Source: an uncultured Bacteroidales bacterium | GTDB lineage: Bacteria; Bacteroidota; Bacteroidia; Bacteroidales; Lentimicrobiaceae | Assembly: GCA_937894795.1 (NCBI GenBank) | Contig: CALCQV010000071.1 | Location: 1-64,000 of the forward strand | DNA length: 64,000 nt | Reading direction: 5' to 3' | Shown here: piece after piece, positions 27,074-36,432 of the stretch | Layout of the letters: every line of letters begins with the position of its first letter | How positions within the stretch are numbered: position 1 is the first letter of the stretch | Translations under genes and position numbers: made by a program | Notes under the pieces: model-generated | The model's database searches: none | Told to the model about the DNA's origin: nothing | Seen by the model: the letters and a program-made list of their open reading frames with translations, nothing else

Positions 27074-28495
27074 TTATCTGAATTTCTCAAAAAACCTGCT
27101 GATATTTCTAAACCAGACATCAACATCAAAAAGCGGTGAATCATTGGTTGCCTTGTAGGTAAATAAAATACCCAGCGGCAGGAGTACAATTGATGAGAGC
27201 CACATTCCCAGTACCGGGTCCATCTCTCCTGCAATTACTGATTTCTTGCCGGTCATTGATATAACATGGTAAATTACAAAGAAAACCACTGAAATTACCA
27301 ATGGCAGGCCAAGCCCTCCTTTCCTGATGATGGCGCCAAATGGTGCGCCAATGAAAAAGAGTACCAGACATGCAAATGAGAGTGTAAATTTCAAATGCCA
27401 TTCAACCTCGTGTTTTCTGATCAGTTCTTTTCTCTGGCTCTGATCATTCTTCTCATATTCAACGTTATTCCTTGCATTTCTTGAATTGGTCAGTGCTTTT
27501 TCAATAACCTGGAGCTTCTCCTGTTTTGTAAGGCCTTCCAGCGCGTATAGCCTGTCTTTTACAACAATTCCTGAATCCAGGGGGATAATGGTGTCTATCT
27601 GGCTAAGGAAAGTATAGTTAAGCATGGTGTTCCTATTGAAATTCTCCACCCTGGCATCCAGCTCTTTGTTCAAGGAATCCGTCGATTGCTGCAACTGATC
27701 AAGATTAAGCATTTGGTAATGATTCTTGAAAAGGCTCTCATCGGTACGCATCATCTTGAAGTCAGATAAATCAAACCTGCGGTATTGCTCTTTGAAGAAT
27801 GTTCGTTGAAAAGGCCTCTTCATATCATTGCGACGGTCAACCTTCTCATCATAATTAAATCCGTTGTAGAGAGTTAAGTCAAGAAAAGTTCCATCATCAC
27901 TCTGCACCATCTTGCCCCATTCGGCTTTCGTTACATTATTATTGCCCGTGCGGCTGGTATGATCATATATAATGACATCACGAATTGTTGAACCATCACT
28001 CTCTTTTTTGCCAACTCTCATTACGTATCCATCAATGTCATTATAGAAAATTCCCTCCCTTATATTCAATGCCAGCTTTTGCTGGCGCACATCATGTAGA
28101 ATTGACTTGAACTTCAGATTGGTATAGGGTAATACATTGTTTGAAAAGAAAAATGCACCAATGCTTATTATAATTGAAAGGATGATCAACGGGCGCATCA
28201 CGGTGCTCAGTGAAATACCGGCCGACTTAACGGCAACCAGTTCATAACGTTCACCAAGATTACCGAAAGTCATCAGTGATGACAGTAAAATGGCAAGCGG
28301 CAGTGCCAGGGGAACAAAGGTGGTTGAAGCATAAAACAGCAACCTGGCTACTACATGCCACTCCAATCCTTTGCCTACAAGGTCATCAATGTATTTCCAC
28401 AAAAACTGCATCACCAGAATAAACAAGGCAATAAAAAAGGTGAGAACCAATGGGCCCAGGTATGAACGGAGTACCAACAAGTATAGTTTTTTCAA
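27074..28495 (-). CDS. lptG: LPS export permease LptG/LptF (YjgP/YjgQ family)
   Basis: Inner membrane subunit of the LptBFG transporter that extracts lipopolysaccharide. I choose the TTG at 28495, giving about 473 residues starting KKLYLLVLRSYLGPLVLTFF after the initiator, the usual opening of Bacteroidota LptG. The TTG at 28516 lies inside a TATTTTTG promoter element. Helix 1 leads to LMQFLWKYIDDLVGKGLEW-like sequence (here VMQFLWKYIDDLVGKGLEW), with helices 2-3 at about residues 55-110. A large periplasmic jelly-roll follows, then helices 4-6 in the last 110 residues. It leads the minus-strand envelope-glycan run. Confidence 0.92.
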   Translation of the reverse strand: MKKLYLLVLRSYLGPLVLTFFIALFILVMQFLWKYIDDLVGKGLEWHVVARLLFYASTTFVPLALPLAILLSSLMTFGNLGERYELVAVKSAGISLSTVMRPLIILSIIISIGAFFFSNNVLPYTNLKFKSILHDVRQQKLALNIREGIFYNDIDGYVMRVGKKESDGSTIRDVIIYDHTSRTGNNNVTKAEWGKMVQSDDGTFLDLTLYNGFNYDEKVDRRNDMKRPFQRTFFKEQYRRFDLSDFKMMRTDESLFKNHYQMLNLDQLQQSTDSLNKELDARVENFNRNTMLNYTFLSQIDTIIPLDSGIVVKDRLYALEGLTKQEKLQVIEKALTNSRNARNNVEYEKNDQSQRKELIRKHEVEWHLKFTLSFACLVLFFIGAPFGAIIRKGGLGLPLVISVVFFVIYHVISMTGKKSVIAGEMDPVLGMWLSSIVLLPLGILFTYKATNDSPLFDVDVWFRNISRFFEKFR

Positions 28496-28513
28496 AGCCT
28501 GTTTAATTTTGTG

Positions 28514-28545
28514 CAAAAATACAACTTATAAACTGTGTTGCACAA
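28514..28545 (-). promoter_or_regulatory. Complete Bacteroidota promoter for lptG (TTG-N21-TATTTTTG)
   Basis: On the minus strand TTG (28545-28543), a 21-bp spacer and TATTTTTGC (28521-28514). This supports the downstream TTG at 28495 as the lptG start. Confidence 0.65.
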
Positions 28546-28612
28546 TTCATCTTTATGCTCGTGGAAACGAAATAATACTCTTTTTCTTATGCTCAGTTGA
28601 TAAATTCTTCAT

Positions 28613-28620
28613 TAGATTTG
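28613..28620 (+). promoter_or_regulatory. -7 promoter element (TAGATTTG) for the GNAT-like gene
   Basis: TAGATTTG, 28 bp upstream of the ATG at 28649. No -33 element at the normal distance. Confidence 0.45.
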
Positions 28621-28648
28621 TCGAATCAATAAAAAGCATTAGTGAATC

Positions 28649-29836
28649 ATGGAGCATATTGAAGTCAATAATAAGAAGACCATACGTGAATTTTTAAATT
28701 TCCCCAAGTGGTTGTATCGTAATGACCCTTATTGGGTTTGTCCGCTCGACAATGCCGTTGAAGCAGTTTTCAATCCCTCGGTAAACGCGTTTTACAAGCA
28801 TGGAGATGCTGTTAGATGGATATTTAAGGATGATAACAGCAAGGTTATTGGTAGGGCCGCCGCTTTCATTAATCGCAAAAAGGCATATAATTTTCTGCAG
28901 CCCACCGGTGGTATGGGTTTTTTTGAATGCATTGATGATGAAAAGGCCGCATTCCATATATTTGATACTTGTCGCGCCTGGTTGAGGGATCATGGGATGG
29001 AGGCCATGGACGGCCCTATCAACTTTGGAGAAAATGATAACTTCTGGGGCTTGTTGGTTGAAGGTTTCATGCATCCAAGCTTTGGCATGAACTACAATTT
29101 TCCCTATTACAAAAAGTTCTTCGAAGATTATGGTTTCCGGCCTTACTTTGAACAGGTTACCAACCATCTTGACATGACCGTGCCTTTTCCTGAAAGATTC
29201 TGGAAGATAGCTGATTGGGTCCGCCAGCGGCCCGGTTACTCTTTCAGGCATTTTACCTGGCAGGATGCTGAGCAGTTTATTGAGGATTTCAAAGTAATCT
29301 ATGATGATGCCTGGCAGTTTCATGAGAACTTCACTCCAATAAACAAGGATGTTCTTCGGGAACAGCTTAATGAGATGAAACCTCTGGCCGATGTTGAGTT
29401 TATCTGGTTCGCTTATTTTGAAGGTGAGCCCATAGCTTTTTTGATAATGGTGCCTGATGCCAATGAAATTCTGAAACACTTTAAGGGAAAGATGAATATC
29501 TTCGGGAAATTAAAATTCCTTTACCTTAAAAGGAAAAATATCTTTACCCGCTCGCGCATCACTGTTATGGGGATACGACCTAAATATCAGAAATCAGGTA
29601 TTGAATCAGCCATCTTCTGGCATATGGATAAGGTGATGAAAGCCAGGCCTAATTATACAGAAGTTGAACTGTCATGGGTTGGCGACTTTAATCCAAAAAT
29701 GCGACAATTGCATGAATCAGTTGGCGGTAAATTTGCCAAAAGGCATATAACTTACCGTTATTTGTTCAATTCACCCGGTGAATCTCAACAGGCAACATCC
29801 ATACCACTCGATACCAAGGAGAAAGTTGTCAAATAA
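28649..29836 (+). CDS. GNAT-like acetyltransferase family protein (YghO-like)
   Basis: 395 residues. The N-terminal segment FLNFPKWLYRNDPYWVCPLDNAVEAVF is typical of a large GNAT-like family in Bacteroidota and resembles YghO-type proteins. Central motifs MDGPINFGENDNFWGLLVEGF and NFPYYKKFFEDYGFRPYFEQ are well formed. The C-terminal half carries a GNAT-type acetyl-CoA region: VMGIRPKYQKSGIESAIFWH (Q/RxxGxx/A-like loop), then ELSWVGDFNPKMRQLHESVG. The substrate is unknown. It is divergent from lptG and 90 bp ahead of the tandem secreted proteins, from which it has no terminator, though those have their own promoter signal. Confidence 0.82.
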   Translation: MEHIEVNNKKTIREFLNFPKWLYRNDPYWVCPLDNAVEAVFNPSVNAFYKHGDAVRWIFKDDNSKVIGRAAAFINRKKAYNFLQPTGGMGFFECIDDEKAAFHIFDTCRAWLRDHGMEAMDGPINFGENDNFWGLLVEGFMHPSFGMNYNFPYYKKFFEDYGFRPYFEQVTNHLDMTVPFPERFWKIADWVRQRPGYSFRHFTWQDAEQFIEDFKVIYDDAWQFHENFTPINKDVLREQLNEMKPLADVEFIWFAYFEGEPIAFLIMVPDANEILKHFKGKMNIFGKLKFLYLKRKNIFTRSRITVMGIRPKYQKSGIESAIFWHMDKVMKARPNYTEVELSWVGDFNPKMRQLHESVGGKFAKRHITYRYLFNSPGESQQATSIPLDTKEKVVK

Positions 29837-29861
29837 TTATGCGTTATATTAAGATTATTGA

Positions 29862-29869
29862 TACTTTTG
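29862..29869 (+). promoter_or_regulatory. -7 promoter element (TACTTTTGC) for the first Asp-box paralogue
   Basis: TACTTTTG followed by C, 57 bp upstream of the ATG at 29927. No -33 element is seen. Confidence 0.45.
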
Positions 29870-29926
29870 CTTCATTGAACTAGAACTTACTAATTCGAAC
29901 TAACCAATAATTAAACAATTACATTC

Positions 29927-31861
29927 ATGAAAAAACAGTTACTCTTAGGGGCAGCCTTGAGCTTATGCTTGATGGCAGGCGCCCAGCAGCGCAACTTGTC
30001 AAGTGTTTACAAGGCTGAGGTACGCCCACTTGATTATGGTCGCAGCAATCCTGAAATGATCTCTAACCAGCAGGGAGGTGACCTCTATGGTGGTTTATCA
30101 AACAGAAGTGGTGATATCCTTAAAACCAACATCGCCTCATCATCAAACGTTTATGGTATCTTCTCCTTGGAACAGACCGTTCTTACCACTCACCCTGATC
30201 TTAATTTCGTTGCTTTCAGTAACCGTGCCGGTGGTCCTAATGGTGGAACAGGTAACGATTTGAAAGTAGCTTATTCAAGTGACCTTGGCATTAACTGGAG
30301 CAATTTCCTGATTACCCCGGGCGTTGCCAATAAAAACTTCCGTTACCCCAGTACAGCTACCTATAATCCTGCCGGTAATACCAATCCTGAAAATATGTAC
30401 GCCATTATCAGCGGTCCTTATACCAATGCAGCAGGTTGGGAAGGCCAGTTTTTTGGTAGCGTTAAATTTGATGGTACTACTGATAAAGACATCACTTTTG
30501 AAGTAAATGAACCAACCGTTTATATCAACCATGTCAATATTGGCTTAAATGTTACTCCTACCGGTAAAGTACATGTGGCATCACAGCGCCTTAACGGAAC
30601 TGAAGCTTCATATACAAGTATGGGATGGGAAGTGCTGAATGGTACTTTTAATACCACTACCAATAAAGTAGATTGGGAACTGCCACGTGTAAAGGTAAAT
30701 ACTGCTCTTGGTGATGAAAATCGTATTGACGCCAGCAGCCTGGTGTTTTCACCTGATGGCTCGGTAGGTTACCTGCTTGGTACCGGTGTTGATACTGATG
30801 AAGCCTATAATCCTTACGGTGTTGAATGGCCTGTTGTTTACAAAACTACCGACAATGGTGAAACATGGGAAAAAACTGAACCGTTTGACTTCTCTGAAAT
30901 CGGTATCTTCAATGAAATGCTTTATCCTACCATTGCCAACCTTGACCTTGTTGTTCCACGCTGGTACAATAAATGGATCGGTGGCAACCGCAACAATGGT
31001 GCAACCGTTGATATGAACGGCAATCTGCACATAGCCGGCATTATCAGAAGTACCAACTCGGTTCATCCCGACTCACTGAACTATTTCTATACAGAAGAAC
31101 CTGTTTTAATGTTTGATGTTTTCATGAATGGTGATGGTACCTGGAATGCCCAGTTTATCGATACTGTTCGCAGTGAAGTTGTTGAAGACTCCAATCCTTT
31201 CGGAATGGGCTGGGATCAGCGTATTCAAATGAGCCGTACACAAGATGGTTCTAAAATATTCGTTAGCTGGGCTGACACTGATCCTACTCTCTGGGGTGGA
31301 GGTGTTACTACCAATATGCAACCTGATATTTACATCTGGAGTTACGATGTTACTGACCATATGTACACACCTGCTGTGAATACTACGGCGCTGGGTGATT
31401 ACTGGGGTGATAATTTCTGGCTGCATGCCGGCGATAAAGTGCTTGAATCAGGTACTGATTACTTTATTCCATTATCAACTTCTGCTTCAGCCACCACAGG
31501 TGGAACACAGGATAATCCTATGAATCATTTCTACGTAAGCGGTGTAGGTTTCAGTGAAGGTGATTATACTATTGAAGAGGTAAAAACCATTTCTGTAAAC
31601 TCAAATGCTTCTGTTTCACAGAACTATCCTAACCCGTTCAACTCAAATACCCAAATCAGCATTACCTTGAATAAGAAAGCAAATGTTGGTATTGAAGTCT
31701 ACAATTTAGTAGGACAGCAAGTGTTGACCATTGCTCCACGCACATTGGAAGCAGGTAGTCATACAATTGCCATCAATGCAGGTGGTTTAAAACCCGGTAT
31801 ATACACTTATTCAGTTGTTGCCAATGGTGAACGCGTATCACGTAAAATGACCGTTAAATAA
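29927..31861 (+). CDS. Secreted Asp-box (sialidase-like) protein with T9SS type A domain, paralogue 1
   Basis: 644 residues. Signal peptide of about 20 residues (ends MAGAQ). Two clear Asp boxes, SSDLGINW (117-124) and TTDNGETW (307-314), mark a six-bladed beta-propeller of BNR/sialidase type. The last ~85 residues form a T9SS type A sorting domain: QNYPNPFNSNTQISI, VEVYNLVGQ-like (IEVYNLVGQQV), LKPGIYTYSV and terminal GERVSRKMTVK. It is expected to be carried across the outer membrane and anchored or released. Sialidase catalytic residues could not be confirmed; FRYP near residue 138 only vaguely resembles the RIP motif. First of three tandem paralogues, each with its own terminator. Confidence 0.88.
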   Translation: MKKQLLLGAALSLCLMAGAQQRNLSSVYKAEVRPLDYGRSNPEMISNQQGGDLYGGLSNRSGDILKTNIASSSNVYGIFSLEQTVLTTHPDLNFVAFSNRAGGPNGGTGNDLKVAYSSDLGINWSNFLITPGVANKNFRYPSTATYNPAGNTNPENMYAIISGPYTNAAGWEGQFFGSVKFDGTTDKDITFEVNEPTVYINHVNIGLNVTPTGKVHVASQRLNGTEASYTSMGWEVLNGTFNTTTNKVDWELPRVKVNTALGDENRIDASSLVFSPDGSVGYLLGTGVDTDEAYNPYGVEWPVVYKTTDNGETWEKTEPFDFSEIGIFNEMLYPTIANLDLVVPRWYNKWIGGNRNNGATVDMNGNLHIAGIIRSTNSVHPDSLNYFYTEEPVLMFDVFMNGDGTWNAQFIDTVRSEVVEDSNPFGMGWDQRIQMSRTQDGSKIFVSWADTDPTLWGGGVTTNMQPDIYIWSYDVTDHMYTPAVNTTALGDYWGDNFWLHAGDKVLESGTDYFIPLSTSASATTGGTQDNPMNHFYVSGVGFSEGDYTIEEVKTISVNSNASVSQNYPNPFNSNTQISITLNKKANVGIEVYNLVGQQVLTIAPRTLEAGSHTIAINAGGLKPGIYTYSVVANGERVSRKMTVK

Positions 31862-31923
31862 TCTACAATAGAATGATGGTTGTAATGTAATAAATTTTGT
31901 TAATACAGCAAAATCTTTCGCAT

Positions 31924-31957
31924 AAAAAAGTCGGTTACTTTAACCGGCTTTTTTTTG
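31924..31957 (+). terminator. Terminator after paralogue 1
   Basis: AAGTCGGTTA / TAACCGGCTT stem (one G-U pair), 3-nt loop, preceded by an A-run and followed by eight T. Confidence 0.9.
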
Positions 31958-32142
31958 TTCGCAAAATTCAATTATTGACCTGAATTTGTTTTAGAATTTG
32001 TACATAGAATAATGAATTTCTGAGAAATTATTATTATCTTAGTCGCCTATTTTGAATTTGACTGATTTTAAGAGAGTTAGAATTTTGGTATGAATATCCT
32101 GATTTCAATTGTATTATATTGTTTCACTTAAATCTTATCAGA

Positions 32143-34059
32143 ATGAAAAAATCATTACTCTTATTTGCTGTTCTAGGTATGGGCTTATTGGCCACTGCCC
32201 AGCAGCGCGACTTTACCAAGCTGTACAAGGCTGAAGTCCGCCCGCTTGACTATGGGAGGAATTATATGGAACTCAATTCCACTCAGCCCAATGGGAATAG
32301 CAGCTCCGAATTGCTGAATGGCAGCAGGGATATCCTGAAAACCCAGATTTCCTCTTCTTCAAATGTATTCGGAATATTTACACTTGATCAGGTTGTTGTA
32401 ACGACTGAACCTGATTTGGATCTTGTAGTGTTTGGTAACAGAGCCGGTGGCCCAATGGGAGCAACCGGTAACGATCTCAGATACGCCTGGTCAACTGATT
32501 TGGGTATCAACTGGACAAATTTCATTATTACGCCCGGTGTTGCTAATAAGAACTTCCGCTACCCAAGCACCATTTTCTATAATCCTGAAGGCAATACGGA
32601 TCCTGCCAATATGTATGCCATATTCTCAGGCCCCTATACCAATGCCTCAGGTTGGGAAGGTCAATATTGGGGAAGTGTCAAATTTGACGGTACCACTGAT
32701 AAGCAGATTACTTTTGAGGTAAACCAGCCAACAGTATATATCAACCACATGAATATTGGCCTCAATGTTACTCCTGCAGGTAAAGTGCATGTTGCCTCAC
32801 AGCGCCTTAATGGTACTGAAGCATCATATACCAGTGTTGGTTGGGAGGTACTCAATGGCACATTCAATACTACCACTAATCAGGTTGATTGGGAACTCCC
32901 CCGTGTTGTTGTCAATCCACAATTGGGTGACGATAACAGAATTGATGCAAGCAGCCTGGTTTACTCACCCGATGGATCAGTAGGCTATTTATTAGGTACA
33001 GGGGTCGATCTGGATCAGGAATACAATCCATATGGCGTTGAATGGCCGGTAATTTATAAGACAATTGACGACGGACAAACATGGGAGAAGATTGAGCCTT
33101 ATGACTTTTCGCAAATAGCCATCTTCAATGAAATGCTCTATCCAACCATTGCAAACCTTGACCTGGTTGTGCCAAGGTGGTACAATAAATGGGTAGGCGG
33201 TAACCGTAACAATGGCGCTACCGTTGATATGGATGGTAATCTCCACATTTCAGGAATTATCAGGAGTACCAACTCTGTTCACCCTGATTCATTGAACTAC
33301 TTCTATACCCTTGAACCGGTTCTTGTATTTGACGTTTTCATGAATGGCGACGGCACATGGGATGCCAAGTTCATTGATACATTACGATCAGAGGTTGTTC
33401 CTGACACTGACCCATTTGGGATGGGTTGGGACCAACGCATTCAAATGAGCCGCTCAAAAGATGGTTCAAGTGTCTTCACCGCATGGGCTGATACTGACCC
33501 TGAACTATGGGGAGGTGGTATGACTACCAACCTGCAACCCGATATCTATACCTGGGGCTGGAATTTATTTACCGGCAGCATTTCACCTGCTGTTAATGTA
33601 ACTGCCATGGGAGATTACTGGGGTGATAACCTCTGGCTGCATGTTGGTGATAAAGCACTGGTTAATGGAACTGAATACCAAATACCTATGACTACTTCTG
33701 CACCCAGCACACCGGGTACCAACCAGGATAACCCTATGAATCACTATTACGTAAGTGGAGTCAGTATTATGGTTAAGACCAACAATATTGATGTAATCTC
33801 CAATTCAGCAGTTTCACAGAACTATCCAAACCCGTTCAAATCACAAACGCAAATAAACCTTACCCTTGATAAACCTGCTGATATAGCACTTGAAGTTTAT
33901 AACCTGGTAGGGCAGAAGGTGTTCTCAGCACCAACGCGTCATTACAAGGAAGGTACACATACACTGAACCTGAATGCCGGTAGCCTGAAACCCGGTGTTT
34001 ATGTATACTCTGTCATTGCAAATGGTGAACGTGTTTCACGTAAAATGACAGTTCGATAA
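32143..34059 (+). CDS. Secreted Asp-box (sialidase-like) protein with T9SS type A domain, paralogue 2
   Basis: 638 residues from the ATG at 32143, which opens straight into the signal peptide (MKKSLLLFAVLGMGLLATAQ); the TTG at 32119 adds an unlikely leader. It is very close to paralogue 1 over its full length: same Asp boxes (STDLGINW, TIDDGQTW), same VANKNFRYPST segment and same sorting domain ending GERVSRKMTVR. At DNA level the two differ at many silent third positions, so the duplication is not recent. It lacks a short insertion that paralogue 1 has before the sorting domain (near VGFSEGDYTIEEV). Function unknown, presumably the same ligand class as its neighbours. Confidence 0.88.
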   Translation: MKKSLLLFAVLGMGLLATAQQRDFTKLYKAEVRPLDYGRNYMELNSTQPNGNSSSELLNGSRDILKTQISSSSNVFGIFTLDQVVVTTEPDLDLVVFGNRAGGPMGATGNDLRYAWSTDLGINWTNFIITPGVANKNFRYPSTIFYNPEGNTDPANMYAIFSGPYTNASGWEGQYWGSVKFDGTTDKQITFEVNQPTVYINHMNIGLNVTPAGKVHVASQRLNGTEASYTSVGWEVLNGTFNTTTNQVDWELPRVVVNPQLGDDNRIDASSLVYSPDGSVGYLLGTGVDLDQEYNPYGVEWPVIYKTIDDGQTWEKIEPYDFSQIAIFNEMLYPTIANLDLVVPRWYNKWVGGNRNNGATVDMDGNLHISGIIRSTNSVHPDSLNYFYTLEPVLVFDVFMNGDGTWDAKFIDTLRSEVVPDTDPFGMGWDQRIQMSRSKDGSSVFTAWADTDPELWGGGMTTNLQPDIYTWGWNLFTGSISPAVNVTAMGDYWGDNLWLHVGDKALVNGTEYQIPMTTSAPSTPGTNQDNPMNHYYVSGVSIMVKTNNIDVISNSAVSQNYPNPFKSQTQINLTLDKPADIALEVYNLVGQKVFSAPTRHYKEGTHTLNLNAGSLKPGVYVYSVIANGERVSRKMTVR

Positions 34060-34086
34060 AAGAAGTCTAGTATCAGTAAATCAAAT

Positions 34087-34124
34087 AATAATAAGGCTGT
34101 CTTCTATTAGACGGCCTTATTATT
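34087..34124 (+). terminator. Terminator after paralogue 2
   Basis: AATAATAAGGCTGTC pairs with GACGGCCTTATTATT (one G-U pair) around an 8-nt loop. There is a T-rich tail. Confidence 0.8.
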
Positions 34125-34312
34125 TGGTAATATATTCTATTTTGTTGCTATTTATACTGTAAAAAGAACAAAATACGAAGTGCACTGTTAGTATTACTGC
34201 CCTTAACTATTGATTGACAAGTGTATATGCCATTCTTGTACTTGTACATACAACCTACTGGCATTTAAATTATTTTTTTTAAAGCAAAATATAAACTTGA
34301 CGAGTTTCTCCC

Positions 34313-34320
34313 TAAATTTG
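34313..34320 (+). promoter_or_regulatory. -7 promoter element (TAAATTTGC) for paralogue 3
   Basis: TAAATTTG followed by C, 51 bp upstream of the ATG at 34372. No -33 element at normal spacing. Confidence 0.45.
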
Positions 34321-34371
34321 CAATATTAATGTTCAGGAAACAATTAACTATTCTTAATTAATAAATACATC

Positions 34372-36303
34372 ATGAAAAAATCACTACTCTTAACATCAGC
34401 GTTATGCATCGCTCTTTTGGCAGGTGCACAGAAAGCTGGCAATTTGTCACTCTACAAAGCTCAGGCTAAGCCTGCCGGAATAGAGTACATTGATCAAAAT
34501 TCTGAAGTTCAGGTACCTGGATTGTACAATGCTAACTCAATTGTCAGCAGGGAAATTAGTAAAACAGAAATTGCATCTTCCATTAATGTTTATGGAATAT
34601 TGAATACCGAGCAATCGGTAGTGAGAACTGATCCTGCAAACAACATGGTACTTTTTGGAAGTCGTGCAGGTGGCCCATTCTCTGCCACAGGCAATGATTT
34701 GGGCTTTGCATACTCTTCAGATAGGGGTGCAACTTTTACGCATTTCACTGTGAGTGGAGATGGTAATCTTATCCGTTATCCCAGCATTGAACTCTACAAT
34801 CCTCAGGGAAACACTAATCCCGCAAATATGTATGCTATCTTTTCTGGTCCTATTACTACTGGAGCAGGTTGGACACATAATTTACTTGGCAGTGTGAAAC
34901 TTGATGGAACAAGTGACCTGGATTTTAATGTTATTCCTTATGCTGCATCAACTTCTTATCAGAATATTTTAAACATTAAATTAACTGCTACAAGTGATAA
35001 CAAATTTCATGTAGCTTCCCAGAGACTTGATGGAACTTCAACAGCACCTATTTATGTTGGTCTTGAAGTAGTAAATGGAGTATGGAATTCAACTACTAAT
35101 AAAGTTGACTGGAATCCTGATCCTGTTCTTGTGAATATGGAACTTGATGAGGCTAACCGTATTGATTCACCTGGATTGGTCTTTACTGAAGATGGGTCAC
35201 TTGGTTATCTGATTGCTACAGGTGTTGATCCTGAATATAATCCTTATGGAGTTGAATGGCCTGTTGTATTTAAGACACTTGATGGAGGAGAAACATGGGA
35301 AAAAGTCCCAGGTTATGATTTTTCTGAAATAGCATTATTCGAACAGTATCTTTATCCCACAGCATCTGATTTGGAGCTTTTTATCCCAAGATGGTATAAC
35401 AAATGGATACCGTCAGCAACTGCTGTCTCTGTAACTAATGCTTATACAATTGACCAAAATGGCAATCTTCATATTGCAGGACCTATAAAAAGTACTTCAT
35501 CACTTGATCCTGACTCGTTAACTTATTTCTATGGAGATCCTAACCTTATTTTTGATGTGTTTATGCAAGGCGACGGTACATGGAATGCTGTATTCGTAGA
35601 TACAATTCGTACCGATGCAACTGATGAAACAGTTCCTTTCTTGCTAGGATGGGATCAACGCCTCGGTTTCAGTACTACAGAGGATAGATCAAAATTATTT
35701 CTCACATGGATGGATACAGATCCAAAATTCTGGGGAGGAGGTAGTACAACTATGAATACTCAACCTGACATTTTTACATGGGGTTTCGATGTTGCAAATA
35801 ATATGATGACACTTCCAGTTAATGAAACTGCTTTGGGAGATTTCTGGGGAGATAACTTTTGGATGCATGTAGGAGATTTAGTTTTTGAAGAAGGTGATCA
35901 ATATACCATTCCTGTTACAACTTCTAAATCATTTAATGAATCAGGAACGGAATCTGACCCTATGGTTCACTCATATGTTAATGGACTCACTGTGGCTGAA
36001 GCTGATTTTACCATTGTTGATGTGGAGACTATTGGTTTGCCTTCAGGCTTTAATGTTGAGCAAAATTATCCAAATCCATTCACAAGTATTTCACAGATTA
36101 AAATAACGCTTAGTAAAACTGCTAAAGTATCTATTGAAGTATATAATATGATGGGCAAGAAGGTTACTGAACTTGCTGCTCAGCAATATGGTGTCGGTAG
36201 TCACTTAATTAATATCAATTCAAATGATTTGACTCCTGGTATGTATATCTATACAGTGTCAGCTAATGGTGAACGTGTTTCACGGAAAATGACCATCAAG
36301 TAA
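34372..36303 (+). CDS. Secreted Asp-box (sialidase-like) protein with T9SS type A domain, paralogue 3
   Basis: 643 residues, signal peptide ending LLAGAQ. Same architecture as the two preceding genes but more diverged: the first Asp box is SSDRGATF (aromatic F instead of W), the second is TLDGGETW, and the GWDQRLGFS and LGDFWGDNFW segments remain conserved. The sorting domain has EQNYPNPFTSISQ, VEVYNMMGK-like (IEVYNMMGKKV) and ends GERVSRKMTIK. The gene is visibly richer in A/T at third codon positions than paralogues 1 and 2. It may have been acquired separately or be under a different expression regime. It ends in its own terminator. Confidence 0.87.
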   Translation: MKKSLLLTSALCIALLAGAQKAGNLSLYKAQAKPAGIEYIDQNSEVQVPGLYNANSIVSREISKTEIASSINVYGILNTEQSVVRTDPANNMVLFGSRAGGPFSATGNDLGFAYSSDRGATFTHFTVSGDGNLIRYPSIELYNPQGNTNPANMYAIFSGPITTGAGWTHNLLGSVKLDGTSDLDFNVIPYAASTSYQNILNIKLTATSDNKFHVASQRLDGTSTAPIYVGLEVVNGVWNSTTNKVDWNPDPVLVNMELDEANRIDSPGLVFTEDGSLGYLIATGVDPEYNPYGVEWPVVFKTLDGGETWEKVPGYDFSEIALFEQYLYPTASDLELFIPRWYNKWIPSATAVSVTNAYTIDQNGNLHIAGPIKSTSSLDPDSLTYFYGDPNLIFDVFMQGDGTWNAVFVDTIRTDATDETVPFLLGWDQRLGFSTTEDRSKLFLTWMDTDPKFWGGGSTTMNTQPDIFTWGFDVANNMMTLPVNETALGDFWGDNFWMHVGDLVFEEGDQYTIPVTTSKSFNESGTESDPMVHSYVNGLTVAEADFTIVDVETIGLPSGFNVEQNYPNPFTSISQIKITLSKTAKVSIEVYNMMGKKVTELAAQQYGVGSHLININSNDLTPGMYIYTVSANGERVSRKMTIK

Positions 36304-36332
36304 CAGTGTATTCCTAATATTTTTGAAAAAAG

Positions 36333-36360
36333 AACCTGCTAATCAAGCAGGTTTTTTTTT
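36333..36360 (+). terminator. Terminator after paralogue 3
   Basis: AACCTGCT / AGCAGGTT stem with a 5-nt loop, A-run before and nine T after. Confidence 0.92.
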
Positions 36361-36432
36361 GGTTTATTCATAAGAATGTGTTCAAATTTCAATTATATCG
36401 CAATATTTGCTACCATTTTTAACATACAGATT

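Larger units (their letters stand above)
34060..34371. other. 312-bp intergenic stretch between paralogues 2 and 3
   Basis: It holds the paralogue 2 terminator (34087-34124) and a -7 element for paralogue 3 (34313-34320). The AT-rich middle shows no ORF or repeat I can name. Confidence 0.6.

Noticed and set aside
30332..30350. FRYP motif of the Asp-box proteins as a sialidase RIP motif
   Set aside because: It falls after the first Asp box instead of before it, and the other two catalytic arginines and the Tyr/Glu pair could not be placed. No sialidase activity is claimed.
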